DNA of 64,000 nt from Tritrichomonas foetus (Eukaryota > Parabasalia > Tritrichomonadida > Tritrichomonadidae): assembly GCA_001839685.1 (NCBI GenBank), contig MLAK01000560.1, forward strand, positions 70,865-134,864. Reading direction: 5' to 3'. Numbering within the stretch: position 1 is the first letter of the stretch; the number at the start of each line of letters is the position of its first letter. The notes under the pieces are model-generated. The model saw only the letters and a program-made list of their open reading frames with translations. It had not been told where the DNA came from and ran no database searches. Of this stretch, positions 19,601 to 28,616 are shown in pieces. The translations under genes and the position numbers were made by a program.

Positions 19601-22600
19601 TTTGGTTCTTCAACTTCTTTAAATAATCTGCTCATACGATTATCGGTTTGCTTCTTGAAGTTTTTCACTGCATTCATTTGCTCTAAAATGATGCATTTTT
19701 CTTCTTCAAGAAGTTGGTCATCCGAAAAATTATAAGGTTTTTGGTTTGTTTGTAAAAGAAGGGTACTATGAGAGAATGACGATGGAAAATCGTCAACTCC
19801 TTTCCTTCGATTTTTATATTGTTTTTGTTTCTCTTTTTCAATTAAAGATAAATATGAAGCATCATCTTCATCTCTTGGCAAAGAAAATAATACTTGTGAA
19901 AAGCAAGCATCAATAGTTACATCAATTTGTATTTCTTCAAATTCACCAATCATTACCAAAAATTGTTCCTTAAATTGTGTTGGAACTCCTGGAATAATAA
20001 CCAATGATAATGTTGCAGTATCTTGTGGTGCAAGAACTCCAGTCATTGGCGAAATGGTAAATGATTGAAAACGAGTATTTCTTGGAATTTTTATCAGGAA
20101 TGATATTGCTGCTTTCGAGGTATTTGTGATAGATAGAGTGTCTTTTACTGGTTGTGAATAACAAGTAGAAGAGAATGAAAAAGTCATCGGTGAAACTTTA
20201 TATAAAATTGTTGCAGAACTTCCAACCAAAGGAACAACATAGTCAGGTCCACCAAGAACATGGCACACTGCAGTTGCTTTATATTCACGAACTTTTCCTA
20301 AAGGATCTTCAATTGCATAAAATGAAAAATGTGTCGGAAGTGATTCGCCTGGTTCAATAACACCATATAATGGAAAGATATCAAAAATTCTGTTTGTTGA
20401 TAAATCATTAGAAATTAGTTGCCATTCATATTCAACTGGAATATCAACATCATTTGTCATTGTAATTGATTTTGTTTGTTCAGTGTTCATCATTAAAACA
20501 CCAAAATCAATTTCATCTGTACTATCAAATTTCAAATTAGGGAAAACAATGCTTCCTTTTAATGTAACAACAATGTTTTGTGGGTGGCCAATGAATGAAA
20601 ACACCAAATTCTTTTGAATTGATTCTGTTACAAAATCTGTTTTAAACGAAGAATCAAAACTAACCAAAAATTCTCTACTCTCACCGGGTTCAATTTCAAA
20701 ATTATCACAATCAATTGTAAACGGTGAAGGACATTCAACTTCTATTGGTAATGATAACTTTGAATTGTTGGTTACAGTTAATGGTTGTGTAATAGTCTTG
20801 AATAAAGCTTTATTCGGTACAACAGATGCATCTTGACGATTTTCGCTATTCACTGTTAATATTGTATTTAAATGTGAAGTTTCAGTTGTGGTTGAAGGAA
20901 AGCTTTGTTCACTTGTACTTGAAATGTTTTTATAATCAATACATTGATGTTTAAATTCAAGGGTCGTTGTTGAAAATTCAACAAGAGGTTGAACAAAACT
21001 TCCCTTCAATAAAGAATCAAAAATTAAAATTCTTTGCCTGCCAATTGTGGCATGACATTGTAAAGGCATGGAAAAAGGTGTAACTGTTGTACAATACAAT
21101 GAAATTTCAAAATTCCGAGATGATTTCCCAGGAACAACAATATGTTCAGGTTCAATATTAAAAACAAAGTCAGTTACTTGACTTTTTGGTGTTTGAACTT
21201 TATTTGGAGTAAATCTGACCTCAAATGATCGATTACTTTTATTTTCTAATGTGAAATGCTTAATTGCTGGTTGTTCAGTTAAAACAAAGCCAAAATCAAT
21301 ATCTTTCATATCAATTGAAGAAATTAAAGGTGATCCAATTCCTTGAGCTTTCAGAGCAATAGTCATTGCATTTAAATAATCAAAGCATAATTTAATATTT
21401 CCTGTGAAATTTAAAACATCATTCAATTTCACAGTAACTGAAAGTGGCATTTCAGAATTGGGTGGTATTGTTCCTTCATTTGGAGAGAAAATAAAACCAC
21501 CTGTTGCTGAATCCAAATGAGCTCTAAAGTTTGCAGGGATTAAAGAATTATTTGAAACAATAACATCGACTGTTTTTTCTTGGAAAACTGGAATTGATCC
21601 AAAACTTATCGCATTTGGTGAAAATGAAATGGCTGGTCCAGTTGAATTTGCTGTAAAAGTGAATTTCATTGGAGGTTCATCAGATCCAAAAACACGGAAA
21701 AAGCAATCAACAGAAATCTGACCAATTTTTTGTGTCGTTAATGAAAGATAAACAGGTGCATCAGAATTGGGAGAAACTATTCCGGTGTTTCTATCTATTT
21801 CAATAATTCCATATTTTCGTGATTGTTCATCTTGTGAAACAAATTCGAACTTTGCAGCATATTCGGAACCATTTCGAATTTTAATTTCTTGCGTATATTT
21901 GTATCCGATGAAAGCACTTTTGAAATCAAAAATTTCTGGAATCAATCTCAGTGAAGGGCAAACACAATTTGCAGTAATTGGAATTTCAGCAAGCCCTTTT
22001 CCAAATCGAGCAATATCTAAAAGCATTTTTAAGTTGTATTTTCGAATGGAAATTGGAATAAGTTCAACAGTGATTTCTTGTTTACCAAATTTTGGTATTG
22101 TTCCAAACTCTGGTTTTAATTGAAACTCTCTCCGTTCAAAAGAACCATCATGTGACATTCTCAAAGTAAAATCAAATGGAATTTCAGATTTATTTTCAAT
22201 TTCAATCGTTTGTGAATATAAAAATCCATATCCAACACCTTCAAAATCAATACAGCGTGGATTTATAACAAATGAAGGACCAATAACTTTTCCAGAAAGA
22301 ATTAGAGATGGATGATCAATTGTTGCACCACGAATTTTGAAAATAAAATTTTCATTGAATGAGCCAACAGAAGATGCTGTAAATTTAACTATAATCGGAA
22401 TTTCATTATCAACTGGAATTGAGCCTTCTTCAGGATTGAAAGAAAAACCTAGTTCACCAGTGTCATGGTGCTCATAAGAAAAATGAACTGGAACTTTCCC
22501 AACATTTTTCAAAATAACTCTATATTCAAATATAGAATCAAGAAAAACATTTCCAATCACAATCTGTGATGTCAAAAATTGTGCCATTGGTGGAAGGCCT

Positions 22601-22986
22601 GTTGCAATCAGTTCTAAACGAACTCTTTCTTGTTCCTCATCAATTTGTGCATACGCAACCGAAGAATATCGAACTGCAAGGAGTGGCGAAAAAAATATAA
22701 ATATTGATTGAAAACTATGCGGCCATATTTCCAATTCCATTGGTTCAATCGTAAACACATCGTTTGTGTATTCGAAAAGGTTATTTATTTGACTACGCTG
22801 CTCGGGATCAAGAATATCTTGCTGATTCAATAATTCGATATCGTCTTTCATTGATTTTTTTCGTCCGAATGAGATATGATGAATTGAATCGGTTTCATTG
22901 ACGACCTTCAATGCAAATCTACTTGTTGCTGATATATATGTATTTGGAAAAACTATGGAAGGCGGGTCAAATCGAATTCCCCGCAT
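13651..22986 (-). CDS. HYDIN: HYDIN homologue, axonemal central-pair protein
   Basis: The 3111-residue protein is made largely of repeated immunoglobulin-like ASH/MSP-type domains. Their recurrent signature is I-x-F-G...(I/V)-x-N, with G-x-(L/I)-x-P-G/N turns (e.g. FGSIPVFQ, GTIPPNSEMPL, FSIFPANGTLNPG). An adenylate-kinase-like insert begins at about residue 1455 with Walker A GPPLSGKST and Walker-B-like KGLIIDGLDALDD, followed by a charged coiled region. This combination is diagnostic of HYDIN, which builds the C2 microtubule projection of the central pair and is needed for flagellar bending. Human HYDIN is about 5100 residues, so this form is shorter. Low-complexity inserts lie near residues 1650-1680 (Q/N/K), 1835-1855 (Q/N) and 2800-2840 (T/N/H/K). 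The ATG at 22986 has an Inr-like TCATT 19-23 nt upstream. Confidence 0.92.
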   Translation of the reverse strand: MRGIRFDPPSIVFPNTYISATSRFALKVVNETDSIHHISFGRKKSMKDDIELLNQQDILDPEQRSQINNLFEYTNDVFTIEPMELEIWPHSFQSIFIFFSPLLAVRYSSVAYAQIDEEQERVRLELIATGLPPMAQFLTSQIVIGNVFLDSIFEYRVILKNVGKVPVHFSYEHHDTGELGFSFNPEEGSIPVDNEIPIIVKFTASSVGSFNENFIFKIRGATIDHPSLILSGKVIGPSFVINPRCIDFEGVGYGFLYSQTIEIENKSEIPFDFTLRMSHDGSFERREFQLKPEFGTIPKFGKQEITVELIPISIRKYNLKMLLDIARFGKGLAEIPITANCVCPSLRLIPEIFDFKSAFIGYKYTQEIKIRNGSEYAAKFEFVSQDEQSRKYGIIEIDRNTGIVSPNSDAPVYLSLTTQKIGQISVDCFFRVFGSDEPPMKFTFTANSTGPAISFSPNAISFGSIPVFQEKTVDVIVSNNSLIPANFRAHLDSATGGFIFSPNEGTIPPNSEMPLSVTVKLNDVLNFTGNIKLCFDYLNAMTIALKAQGIGSPLISSIDMKDIDFGFVLTEQPAIKHFTLENKSNRSFEVRFTPNKVQTPKSQVTDFVFNIEPEHIVVPGKSSRNFEISLYCTTVTPFSMPLQCHATIGRQRILIFDSLLKGSFVQPLVEFSTTTLEFKHQCIDYKNISSTSEQSFPSTTTETSHLNTILTVNSENRQDASVVPNKALFKTITQPLTVTNNSKLSLPIEVECPSPFTIDCDNFEIEPGESREFLVSFDSSFKTDFVTESIQKNLVFSFIGHPQNIVVTLKGSIVFPNLKFDSTDEIDFGVLMMNTEQTKSITMTNDVDIPVEYEWQLISNDLSTNRIFDIFPLYGVIEPGESLPTHFSFYAIEDPLGKVREYKATAVCHVLGGPDYVVPLVGSSATILYKVSPMTFSFSSTCYSQPVKDTLSITNTSKAAISFLIKIPRNTRFQSFTISPMTGVLAPQDTATLSLVIIPGVPTQFKEQFLVMIGEFEEIQIDVTIDACFSQVLFSLPRDEDDASYLSLIEKEKQKQYKNRRKGVDDFPSSFSHSTLLLQTNQKPYNFSDDQLLEEEKCIILEQMNAVKNFKKQTDNRMSRLFKEVEEPNTDVAHYVIHFNDLILSEMMKQKFKIKSHSAFPITFEMDLNNIKRSGFKIEPSMVKDLMPDSEVEIEVSFISINKKCNDIGEVNYDIPVLFSDGHKLLLTIVTELKLPSLVFSEPHFDFGDVIIGQKKIMTVQFQNMSSASIEFKIGQAENIQTSSALKSGKNSNRITNEKTEKGSTNKNNDTNKPGNNSPFIMVPDSGILPPSSFMNIAIHFSPILEKNFNMQFPIKISYNPELNYVTVSGTGNLMNLIFTPKELVLPSVQPYAAPSTTEVVVSNPNPYPIEFFSLQFDQQLITEETVDPRQAESPFVTYTPKAKTPVAASKFAVCIILNGPPLSGKSTLAGTLSAVLDLPVLNLRDIWENTTDYLSKLYSTLCGRQYGKGLIIDGLDALDDAGENEAFLQSVFKMNKNAQEDVLKSSFTALSHQSQCIVERVLDIILSSLDGHFVFHIAVKLPTEQSIIRKTEQTQAETKAKHAKSKEEKDALFAMTEDEYLALDEEKRIEVDKKRQHYRKKMIARIEKLMEQTTEKTDRKRKDDSNSHQQQLQQQQQQKKKNSKPNQIPTDPLQLQSMAFQYSLGSICQKAQNETERFKVIDPIFIMQQKNIPIIDLDNFEHNMNSLILDGTKPVEDIVNILLMYLPPMTILKETAFKMQIPDDQINDDVTNDSLKMVSKLPQFFTIVKEEAPPPPKGQPKKNAQQNPNQQNQQNSQNQTQTARNEMIDENILKNLTNRWKLPPNGETKLTIKYESTETGTTVDNLLFSIAKCQMQPAVLKVKGICQYPDIDRSTKQMFTKIVKRFDSKSCPAYISSINEFNFGNCLICKDKAVKGQMQYKTTMKIANNSTFNADCQAVFQFNNKEAGKGIWSVEPSNFSIQPSSSVELSIGFHPSSLEVFKTKLVIFIKDNPEPFYVNFVGDSSQPSAETSTTSIDFEKLLVGNEKSKKFEIKNVGKLPLSWRLKGFQQLQPNVTFSILEGNLQHSKSVNIVVKFSSNKPIQLKKPVQIEILDIEKVRTFSTLNLNIAAESFDVNFDVLFPKGQNDSFDFGMLKVNQTKSISINLRNRGKYPVNYKFNITNQDVNRYLKISQPDGTVNNQDKGCQVTFTFNSSCVINFHNMKCITLTVVDSQTKATTASLTYAMNAATSYSMFSLSSSKALQYGTVASNVLHHKEIVITNTGPFSFEYDFHANVAVTEDKKSGKASNQNSSLPSATAAKQKPKKPQTNSLQLGAFSIFPANGTLNPGAAATVSFDLNSPEAGKFNIPVLLNVTEAHPSEKSTSIRLMSDVYIPGLFVSDNERLFPRLPLCIRFDVAKTDITSYLEDENVLHFKPKIVGQKEEVNVRLINNQPIEIDVDLSVKGKAKSIPFDISEKSVHIKGNEFANIVLTFTPTGADNFQAAFEANVKNGTNPATKSLKFGIEGIGTVPSLALQTQLESNKGKGNGYTVNMGKTLVGFDKQKVIAIGNDGLIPTTVQISTKPGNDFEISGVELNRAFSIDPGRQFTFAVTHKPTKMRKSQFEVTANCVENPKSSLQFAFVAEGFCEDIVFDGLEGEDNELHFRGAVVGRSQSVSFTMKNVSDAAIRFQWIASNDLVFSPRVGHISQYQTKEITVTFASEKPVKYIGTKGVCQITKIELLDKNQDNNSSSTNAIDWDDSQKMITFVPRSELLATTTPNNTTSTSNTHHNTKNNDKNHDKNVINKNSESVGKYNPNDVVSVPAVKPEPTYHVLTSGRPKEINIKIFVISDVIKYSIDTTEIAFAPTMMFQSRYSEFKMNNLCQIRIEYQWELEKFETVRTDYANTRPSAFSIEPSSGFIEPGQTTTFKAIFSPMEVDDFLGSFKCIVPYSNSEPSRISMTALSRRPICHFNVPLSDYLSRRHPDFASETLPEDVKVIEIFSKAVRSRTSKKIEIINPTSSLYETRWSIIKDNSDGAIKCENENALVSSGKRYFFSFSYTPNNTKTVECLYQFEIPQHEIKVYFLFVGRITH

Positions 22987-23004
22987 TTCTTTCGAAAATT
23001 TTGA

Positions 23005-23009
23005 AATGA
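23005..23009 (-). promoter_or_regulatory. Inr-like initiator, TCATT
   Basis: On the minus strand TCATT lies 18 bases before the HYDIN ATG (22986-22984) and fits TCAYW. Confidence 0.4.
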
Positions 23010-23321
23010 ATTAACTAACGTGCTGATTCAAAAAGTCAATTTTGAATATATTTTTATTTAACATGTCATCATCGGAAATAATATTGCCACGTCACATGTC
23101 ATTCAAAAGCTTATTTGATGAAATGATAGAAGCTTTATTAAAATGAATAAAATAAGTAAAGAATAAATATAAAAATAGAAATAATTCCAATATAAGCTAT
23201 TTAAAAACAAAAGGCAAATGTGATTCAATCACTAAATGTGACATGATAGATTTGATATAATAAAAATATATAATAGTATATTAATAATTAATATATTCAA
23301 AGAGAGCGTTAATAAAAAAAC
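23010..23321. other. Intergenic, AT-rich
   Basis: This is the upstream region of HYDIN and the 3' flank of the 914-residue gene, both on the minus strand. No gene was seen. Confidence 0.4.
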
Positions 23322-26066
23322 TCACTCCTGATTACAAAAATACTGAGAACCTGTGATTTCATAAATTATTTGATCCATTGGTAGAGATAGATCAACTTCT
23401 TCTGGAAATTGATCGTCTGTTGTACTCACAGCGCTCTTAAACTGATTGAATTGTTGTGGAAGTGAATTTAACATCTTAGAGTATAAATAAGTTGGTTCCC
23501 AAGTTGTCATTTCAATATCTCCTGCGAGTGAAAGTGAACGAGAATTCAATTTCAAAACCAAAAAGAGAGAATGGTAAAAGAATTCAGATGGATTAGCTTC
23601 ATGCGATAATTTAATCAGTGGAACAATAAAAGGTAAAAACTCAATGAATCGTTCATTTGTTCCAATTGCTCTCCAAATGTAAGCTAAAGTATTCATTTTT
23701 TGGATTGATGAATCATTTTTAGCAATATCCAAAATCAATGAAAGAATGCTTATACCAATTTCTTTATTGTTTGAGATGTATTTCAAAAAAACGTCAATTT
23801 GGAATAAAGCTGTTATTATTCGAAAAAAGAAACGAAATTGATATTTTGTAGAAAATCGATAGATTTCTTGAATTAAAAAGTGGAAATTCTGTTCAGTAAT
23901 GAAGCAATTCTTCGAAGTTAGTTCAATCAAAAGTCTATACATTTGTGAAAGCTCAGAAAGTGCAATTTTTATAACAACATGTGTTAAAAAATAATTCGAA
24001 TTTTCAGAAAGTAAATTAGCTGCCTGATTTCCATAATTAGGAATTGATTTCACAATGATTAATAAGCCACCAAGTAAGCATGAAGGCGAAATTGATGGAT
24101 CTTTCATATAAAACAATACTTCATCAAGGGTGATGTTCCGAACAATAGTGGCTATTGCATTATCTTTAAGTTGTTGCATATAATGCCATGCTGGTAATTT
24201 CACAGTTGTAGAAATCAAAGCTGCAACTGCATTTAATTGAAAATAAATTGAAGGGAAAGTTACGTTTTCTTGCACCAACGTATTGGAACTATCCAATATC
24301 TTATCTCCAACTTTCTCTGTATTTTTAATCATACTTCTATCTGCAGTTTTAATAAAACTTTTAATAGCATTTTTATCACCAAATTGAATAACATTTTTTA
24401 TTGCATTTTTCATACTTATTTTATTATCCAATTTGACTTCCAATTTATTCTCACTTTTGGTATCATTTTTAACGCTATTTATTTGATGACCTGTTAGATT
24501 GGCTACTTGATGACTTGCTTGACTAGAAGCTTGTTTGCTTGGTTGTTTTTCTGGAATGGCAAAACGGTTTGGAATATCGTAGGCTTCGATATTCTTTGTG
24601 AGACCGAATGGCATTTCCTTCAAAAGTCCGCAGAAAGCGATAAAATGCTCAGGTTTGTGGAGAGTTTTACTTAGTTGAAATAAGACGTTCATTGCTGAAA
24701 CTGTTGGTTTTGCTTTTTCTTTATTAAAGAAGTGAATGTAAGAATAAGCTGAGTGGGTTAGAGAAATACCTTGGTCAACGCCCAACAAAATGTGATAAAT
24801 CGATTCTACTTTTGATTTGAATGGTGAATCATAGTAATTGTCTTTAATTGCAGCAATTGTATTCAAAATGTGATTTTCACCATGTTTGTCAAGATTTAGA
24901 AGAACAATAGCTGATGGTGATGGAAGAGAATCAAATGCGCAAACAAATCCCATGACACAAAAATCGTGTTCTTTAGTTTTGATTGAATTATTTGCCAAAT
25001 AATTGAAAAATCGCTCAATTACATATTTTTGGGCATCTGTTCGATAAAGGGAAAGCAATGAAAGTGTAAAAGCATCTCTACCAACTACGCCAAGTTGAAT
25101 CGTTCTGAAAAATCTCCCACAAATTTCTGCATGGCTGGAATCAAGATATGCCAATTTTGCAAAAATACCAAATAAGCTAAATATAGGCATAAGAACATGT
25201 CTATACATAGAAACAAAACTATGTGTCACATGGTGTTGAACTTGATAGACCATAGATAGAGGTGGCAAGTTTGTGAAAGATATTGGTTGAGGGACCTTTT
25301 CGACTAAAGGGAAAGCGAAAAGTGGTTCTATTGCAAGTAATGTTAGTAAAGGTAATGAATTTTTACTATCGATTTGAGCCAAAATTGTGGAAACTGCTTT
25401 TATTATTGGGAAAAATGCAAATGATGGAAGGGGGATCACATCATTAACTGAAGATTTTCTCCTGGTGTCTCTATACATTCTAAGATTCTGGAAAATATGA
25501 ACAACATCTTTATCAAACTTATCTGAATTAGAATCTGGCAATATTTGTATTTGTGATGGTAGATTTCTCATTTTCTTCCAAAAATCAGTTAAATGCTCAA
25601 GATATTCAATTTTTGTCTTTAAAAAAGAAGAAAAAAGTTCCAATATTTTTAAAGAATATTCCGGGTCTTGAGGAAGAAGAAACTGAACAAGACAATGAAA
25701 AGCTTTGGATTGTATCGTTACTACTGATGTTACAACTTTATGGAGCAATGAAAAAATTAATTTCTGGTTAAAAAATTCAAAATAATTTTCCGGATAAATT
25801 GGCGTTAAAACTGTCAAAAATACAATTTCGTCAATAACACTAGCGATATCGTCTTTTGCCTCGAGAAATTCTTCAATTTTTTTCTGAAATAATGAGAAAT
25901 GTTTTTCTGGTGGGATTGGAGCTCTGCAAAGCGAAAGTTCTGAGTTGTGCGGGGAATGGTCGAATATAAATTTTTGTTTCATCTGATTGACATATTCAGT
26001 AACGCCAGGATATTCATTCATCCATACAATTGTCAAAACCGTATTTTTGTTTTTCGATTTTCCCAT
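23322..26066 (-). CDS. Unknown large helical protein, HEAT/ARM-like
   Basis: The 914-residue protein starts at the ATG at 26066-26064. I do not recognise an orthologue. The sequence is leucine-, isoleucine- and phenylalanine-rich, in regularly spaced amphipathic helices throughout, without membrane segments. This suggests an alpha-solenoid scaffold. One polar insert at about residues 505-600 breaks the fold. It is rich in Lys, Asn, Ser and Gln, with internal near-repeats (KNAIKNVI, KNAIKSFI, RSMIKNTE). The C-terminus ends ITGSQYFCNQE. Its size and uninterrupted frame make it a real gene. A trafficking or scaffold role would be a guess. Confidence 0.75.
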   Translation of the reverse strand: MGKSKNKNTVLTIVWMNEYPGVTEYVNQMKQKFIFDHSPHNSELSLCRAPIPPEKHFSLFQKKIEEFLEAKDDIASVIDEIVFLTVLTPIYPENYFEFFNQKLIFSLLHKVVTSVVTIQSKAFHCLVQFLLPQDPEYSLKILELFSSFLKTKIEYLEHLTDFWKKMRNLPSQIQILPDSNSDKFDKDVVHIFQNLRMYRDTRRKSSVNDVIPLPSFAFFPIIKAVSTILAQIDSKNSLPLLTLLAIEPLFAFPLVEKVPQPISFTNLPPLSMVYQVQHHVTHSFVSMYRHVLMPIFSLFGIFAKLAYLDSSHAEICGRFFRTIQLGVVGRDAFTLSLLSLYRTDAQKYVIERFFNYLANNSIKTKEHDFCVMGFVCAFDSLPSPSAIVLLNLDKHGENHILNTIAAIKDNYYDSPFKSKVESIYHILLGVDQGISLTHSAYSYIHFFNKEKAKPTVSAMNVLFQLSKTLHKPEHFIAFCGLLKEMPFGLTKNIEAYDIPNRFAIPEKQPSKQASSQASHQVANLTGHQINSVKNDTKSENKLEVKLDNKISMKNAIKNVIQFGDKNAIKSFIKTADRSMIKNTEKVGDKILDSSNTLVQENVTFPSIYFQLNAVAALISTTVKLPAWHYMQQLKDNAIATIVRNITLDEVLFYMKDPSISPSCLLGGLLIIVKSIPNYGNQAANLLSENSNYFLTHVVIKIALSELSQMYRLLIELTSKNCFITEQNFHFLIQEIYRFSTKYQFRFFFRIITALFQIDVFLKYISNNKEIGISILSLILDIAKNDSSIQKMNTLAYIWRAIGTNERFIEFLPFIVPLIKLSHEANPSEFFYHSLFLVLKLNSRSLSLAGDIEMTTWEPTYLYSKMLNSLPQQFNQFKSAVSTTDDQFPEEVDLSLPMDQIIYEITGSQYFCNQE

Positions 26067-27580
26067 TGGTTTACTAGTTTTATAAAGAATTTGAAAACTT
26101 ATTTAAGCTTTCCATAGTATAATATACAAAATGATTGATAATCTACTATTTTATTTTCGATATTATTATTATCATTTTCCGATTATCACACAAAATGTCG
26201 ATGAACTCTAGCAGATAAATTAAGAAATGGACCAATTATCATCTTACACCAGAAAGAAAGAGAATTTACCGTTATATTCAACAGGTTGGAAACAAGAAAA
26301 AAAATTGATAAGGTAATGCTTCCCCTCATGACAGAAAATACACAAAATATGGAGGAATATACCTAAAGAACAGACTTTTTCGTCAATAAAAATTGTTGAT
26401 CCATAATCTGGTCAATCAATGTTTATAAAAGGCCAAAATATTGTGTCTATTATGCTTAACATCTACTATCAAAATATTTTGGTTTCAATCTCAACTTTGA
26501 TAGAGTTCTCCCAAATCACATAATTTTTAGTAGTGAATGTGTCGATATTGATTTGTCTTATTAATGAAATTTACAGAACTACCTCCGTATACATAATATA
26601 AATCAACCACCAATTGGTGAATAATTACTCCTTTACAATACAGATTAAATAGCTAAAATTCATAAAAATGAGACGGCATATGTAATGAAAAAGTTGTGAA
26701 ATATGAAATTTGATTTTTCTTCCGATCAAAGCAAGTTTTCGATCGAAAAAAATCAATGACAAAGAAACATTAGCATAAAAAAATTGTAGATTGATTCTTT
26801 ATTCATTTCCAGATGAAGGTCCGGCCTTACTGTTATATAAGGGGATAAAAAGACTGTTAGATATCGTCAAGTTAGCGTCTCTTAAGTTGATCGAATTTTG
26901 ATCGATTAGAATCAAATTTCTGAGAAAAATATACGTTTGAAATTTTACATCATTCTTCTCATTGGAAATTTTTTGGGTAAAAATAGACCTTAACCGCTAG
27001 ATGAAATAAAATTGAAAAGGAATTATGACTGAAAAAGAAATAATTGGTCTCTTCTTATCTCAATTAACAAATGATATTTATCTCAATTAATAAAAATGAT
27101 ATTTATGATGAATATATTTGTTTCTTGAGGTATGAACAAAAATGTAAATTGTCGACAATTCCTCCAATTTTCTCATTTTTTCAGTCAATCACACTTATGT
27201 CAAAAAGCGATTGAAAAATAATTTAAATTTAATACCTAGCATGAAAAAAACAACTTCATATCAACAAAAGTGACATTTTATTCTTTGATAGAGAATTGAT
27301 TTGATTCAAAGTTAGAAATATTAAATAGAGATTTGTTCCACTTTTGAAAATCTCAAAGAAATAATTGAATTGGGTTGTGTATTAATTCTAATGTAGCTTT
27401 AGAATTTTTCTGAATGTTCGACGAATATTTCTACAAAACTAAGATCATTTTCAATGGAACAATTTTATTTAGTGCAATTTCAAGGATTATTTAAAAAAAT
27501 AATTTGTCACTCAATGGAAATTTTTCATAAAGGCGGATTTTTATGAATTCAAATTTTTCATATTATTCTATGGTTTACAT
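26067..27580. other. Long divergent intergenic region
   Basis: About 1.5 kb separates the 914-residue gene (minus) from the IBD-like gene (plus). AT-rich, with no supported ORF, tRNA or repeat array. It should contain both promoters. Confidence 0.4.
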
Positions 27581-27585
27581 TCATT
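27581..27585 (+). promoter_or_regulatory. Inr-like initiator, TCATT
   Basis: TCATT ends five bases before the ATG at 27591 of the gene for a putative Inr-binding protein. This would allow self-regulation. Confidence 0.45.
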
Positions 27586-27590
27586 AAATA

Positions 27591-28616
27591 ATGAAGTTGA
27601 ATCTTGCGAGAGACATTCCTGATCCATCCTTTTCCCTCTCTCGTGCCGACGCCATAGAATACGCAAAGATTCAAGAGTCCTTTATACATTCGCAGAACGC
27701 CAGAGTTCGAGACAGACGAGGAAATTCTTTTAAGAACGAATTAGACACAATTATCCGCTTTGTCGACAGCAGGCCAGAAGACAGGGAACTCCGGGCCCTT
27801 GCGACAGGTTTGGTGCGCACTGGATCATATTTATGCGTTAATTCACAGCGTTTGAAGAATTTTGTCCATAGGTGTAAATCAAGCATTAACAACGGCTTTC
27901 AGCAGCTTGGATTTGACAGCGTAAAATCCAGGAGTCGTTCGAATGCCTGCCTTGCAGCAGCACTCCCGTCTATTGCGAATCAGTCAAATCTTGGTCGCCA
28001 ATGGACAGTTAGATGCATAGAAAAGTATAACTTACAACCACAACCAACTGATCAATCATTACTACCGCAATCATTTAGCATAGAGAGGCCAAAATCAGTC
28101 GTTCCAGTGATTCGAACGCCACTTCCCATCCCAATCCTGTCGTCGAAAAACCCCCTACCCGTTCCTAAAATTGACCAGTTAAGGTCAAATAGACCAATAT
28201 CTCCAACTTTTAACATTCCATTAATTAATAACCACGCGAGTATTGGTATCAGCGAAAACAATAGCAAGAGCATCAGCACAAGTAGTACTAGCTATAATAT
28301 AGACTGTAACAACGAAAATAACATTTTTGGAAATTACTTCATGAATAACAACAATAGCATGGGCGAGAGCAGCATCGCAAATTCGATTAACAATAATATG
28401 AATACGAATCCGTTTTTCATGGACATTAACATGAACGAGGAAAATATCAATGACTTCTTCCCATCATGGGACATCAATGGTGGTGAGCAGGATATGCAAA
28501 TGATCACCGAAAATCCAAACATAGACATGCATCCGTTTGATGAGACACTCATTTCATCTTTCCAGGAGCCTGAAAATGAAATATTTCCTGACGAGAGCCT
28601 CGTCCTTAGGATTTAG
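27591..28616 (+). CDS. Initiator-binding-domain (IBD/IBP39-like) transcription factor
   Basis: The protein has 341 residues. The N-terminal 150 or so hold conserved-looking stretches: YAKIQESFIHSQNARVRDRRGN, VDSRPEDRELRALATGLVR, then the cluster FVHRCKSSINNGFQQLGF (near residues 89-106) and LGRQWTVR (near 137-144). This pattern matches, as far as I recall, the winged-helix initiator-binding domain of trichomonads. IBP39 binds the Inr element at transcription starts and recruits RNA polymerase II through its C-terminus. The rest is Ser/Asn-rich low complexity with a Met/Asp/Glu-rich acidic tail, as in an activation region. The codons in the first 450 bases are more GC-rich than the surroundings. 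The match is from memory, without a search. Confidence 0.7.
   Translation: MKLNLARDIPDPSFSLSRADAIEYAKIQESFIHSQNARVRDRRGNSFKNELDTIIRFVDSRPEDRELRALATGLVRTGSYLCVNSQRLKNFVHRCKSSINNGFQQLGFDSVKSRSRSNACLAAALPSIANQSNLGRQWTVRCIEKYNLQPQPTDQSLLPQSFSIERPKSVVPVIRTPLPIPILSSKNPLPVPKIDQLRSNRPISPTFNIPLINNHASIGISENNSKSISTSSTSYNIDCNNENNIFGNYFMNNNNSMGESSIANSINNNMNTNPFFMDINMNEENINDFFPSWDINGGEQDMQMITENPNIDMHPFDETLISSFQEPENEIFPDESLVLRI

Noticed and set aside
13651..26066. Possible joint operon of HYDIN and the 914-residue gene
   Set aside because: The genes are on the same strand but 335 bp apart, with an Inr-like motif before HYDIN; nothing suggests polycistronic transcription.
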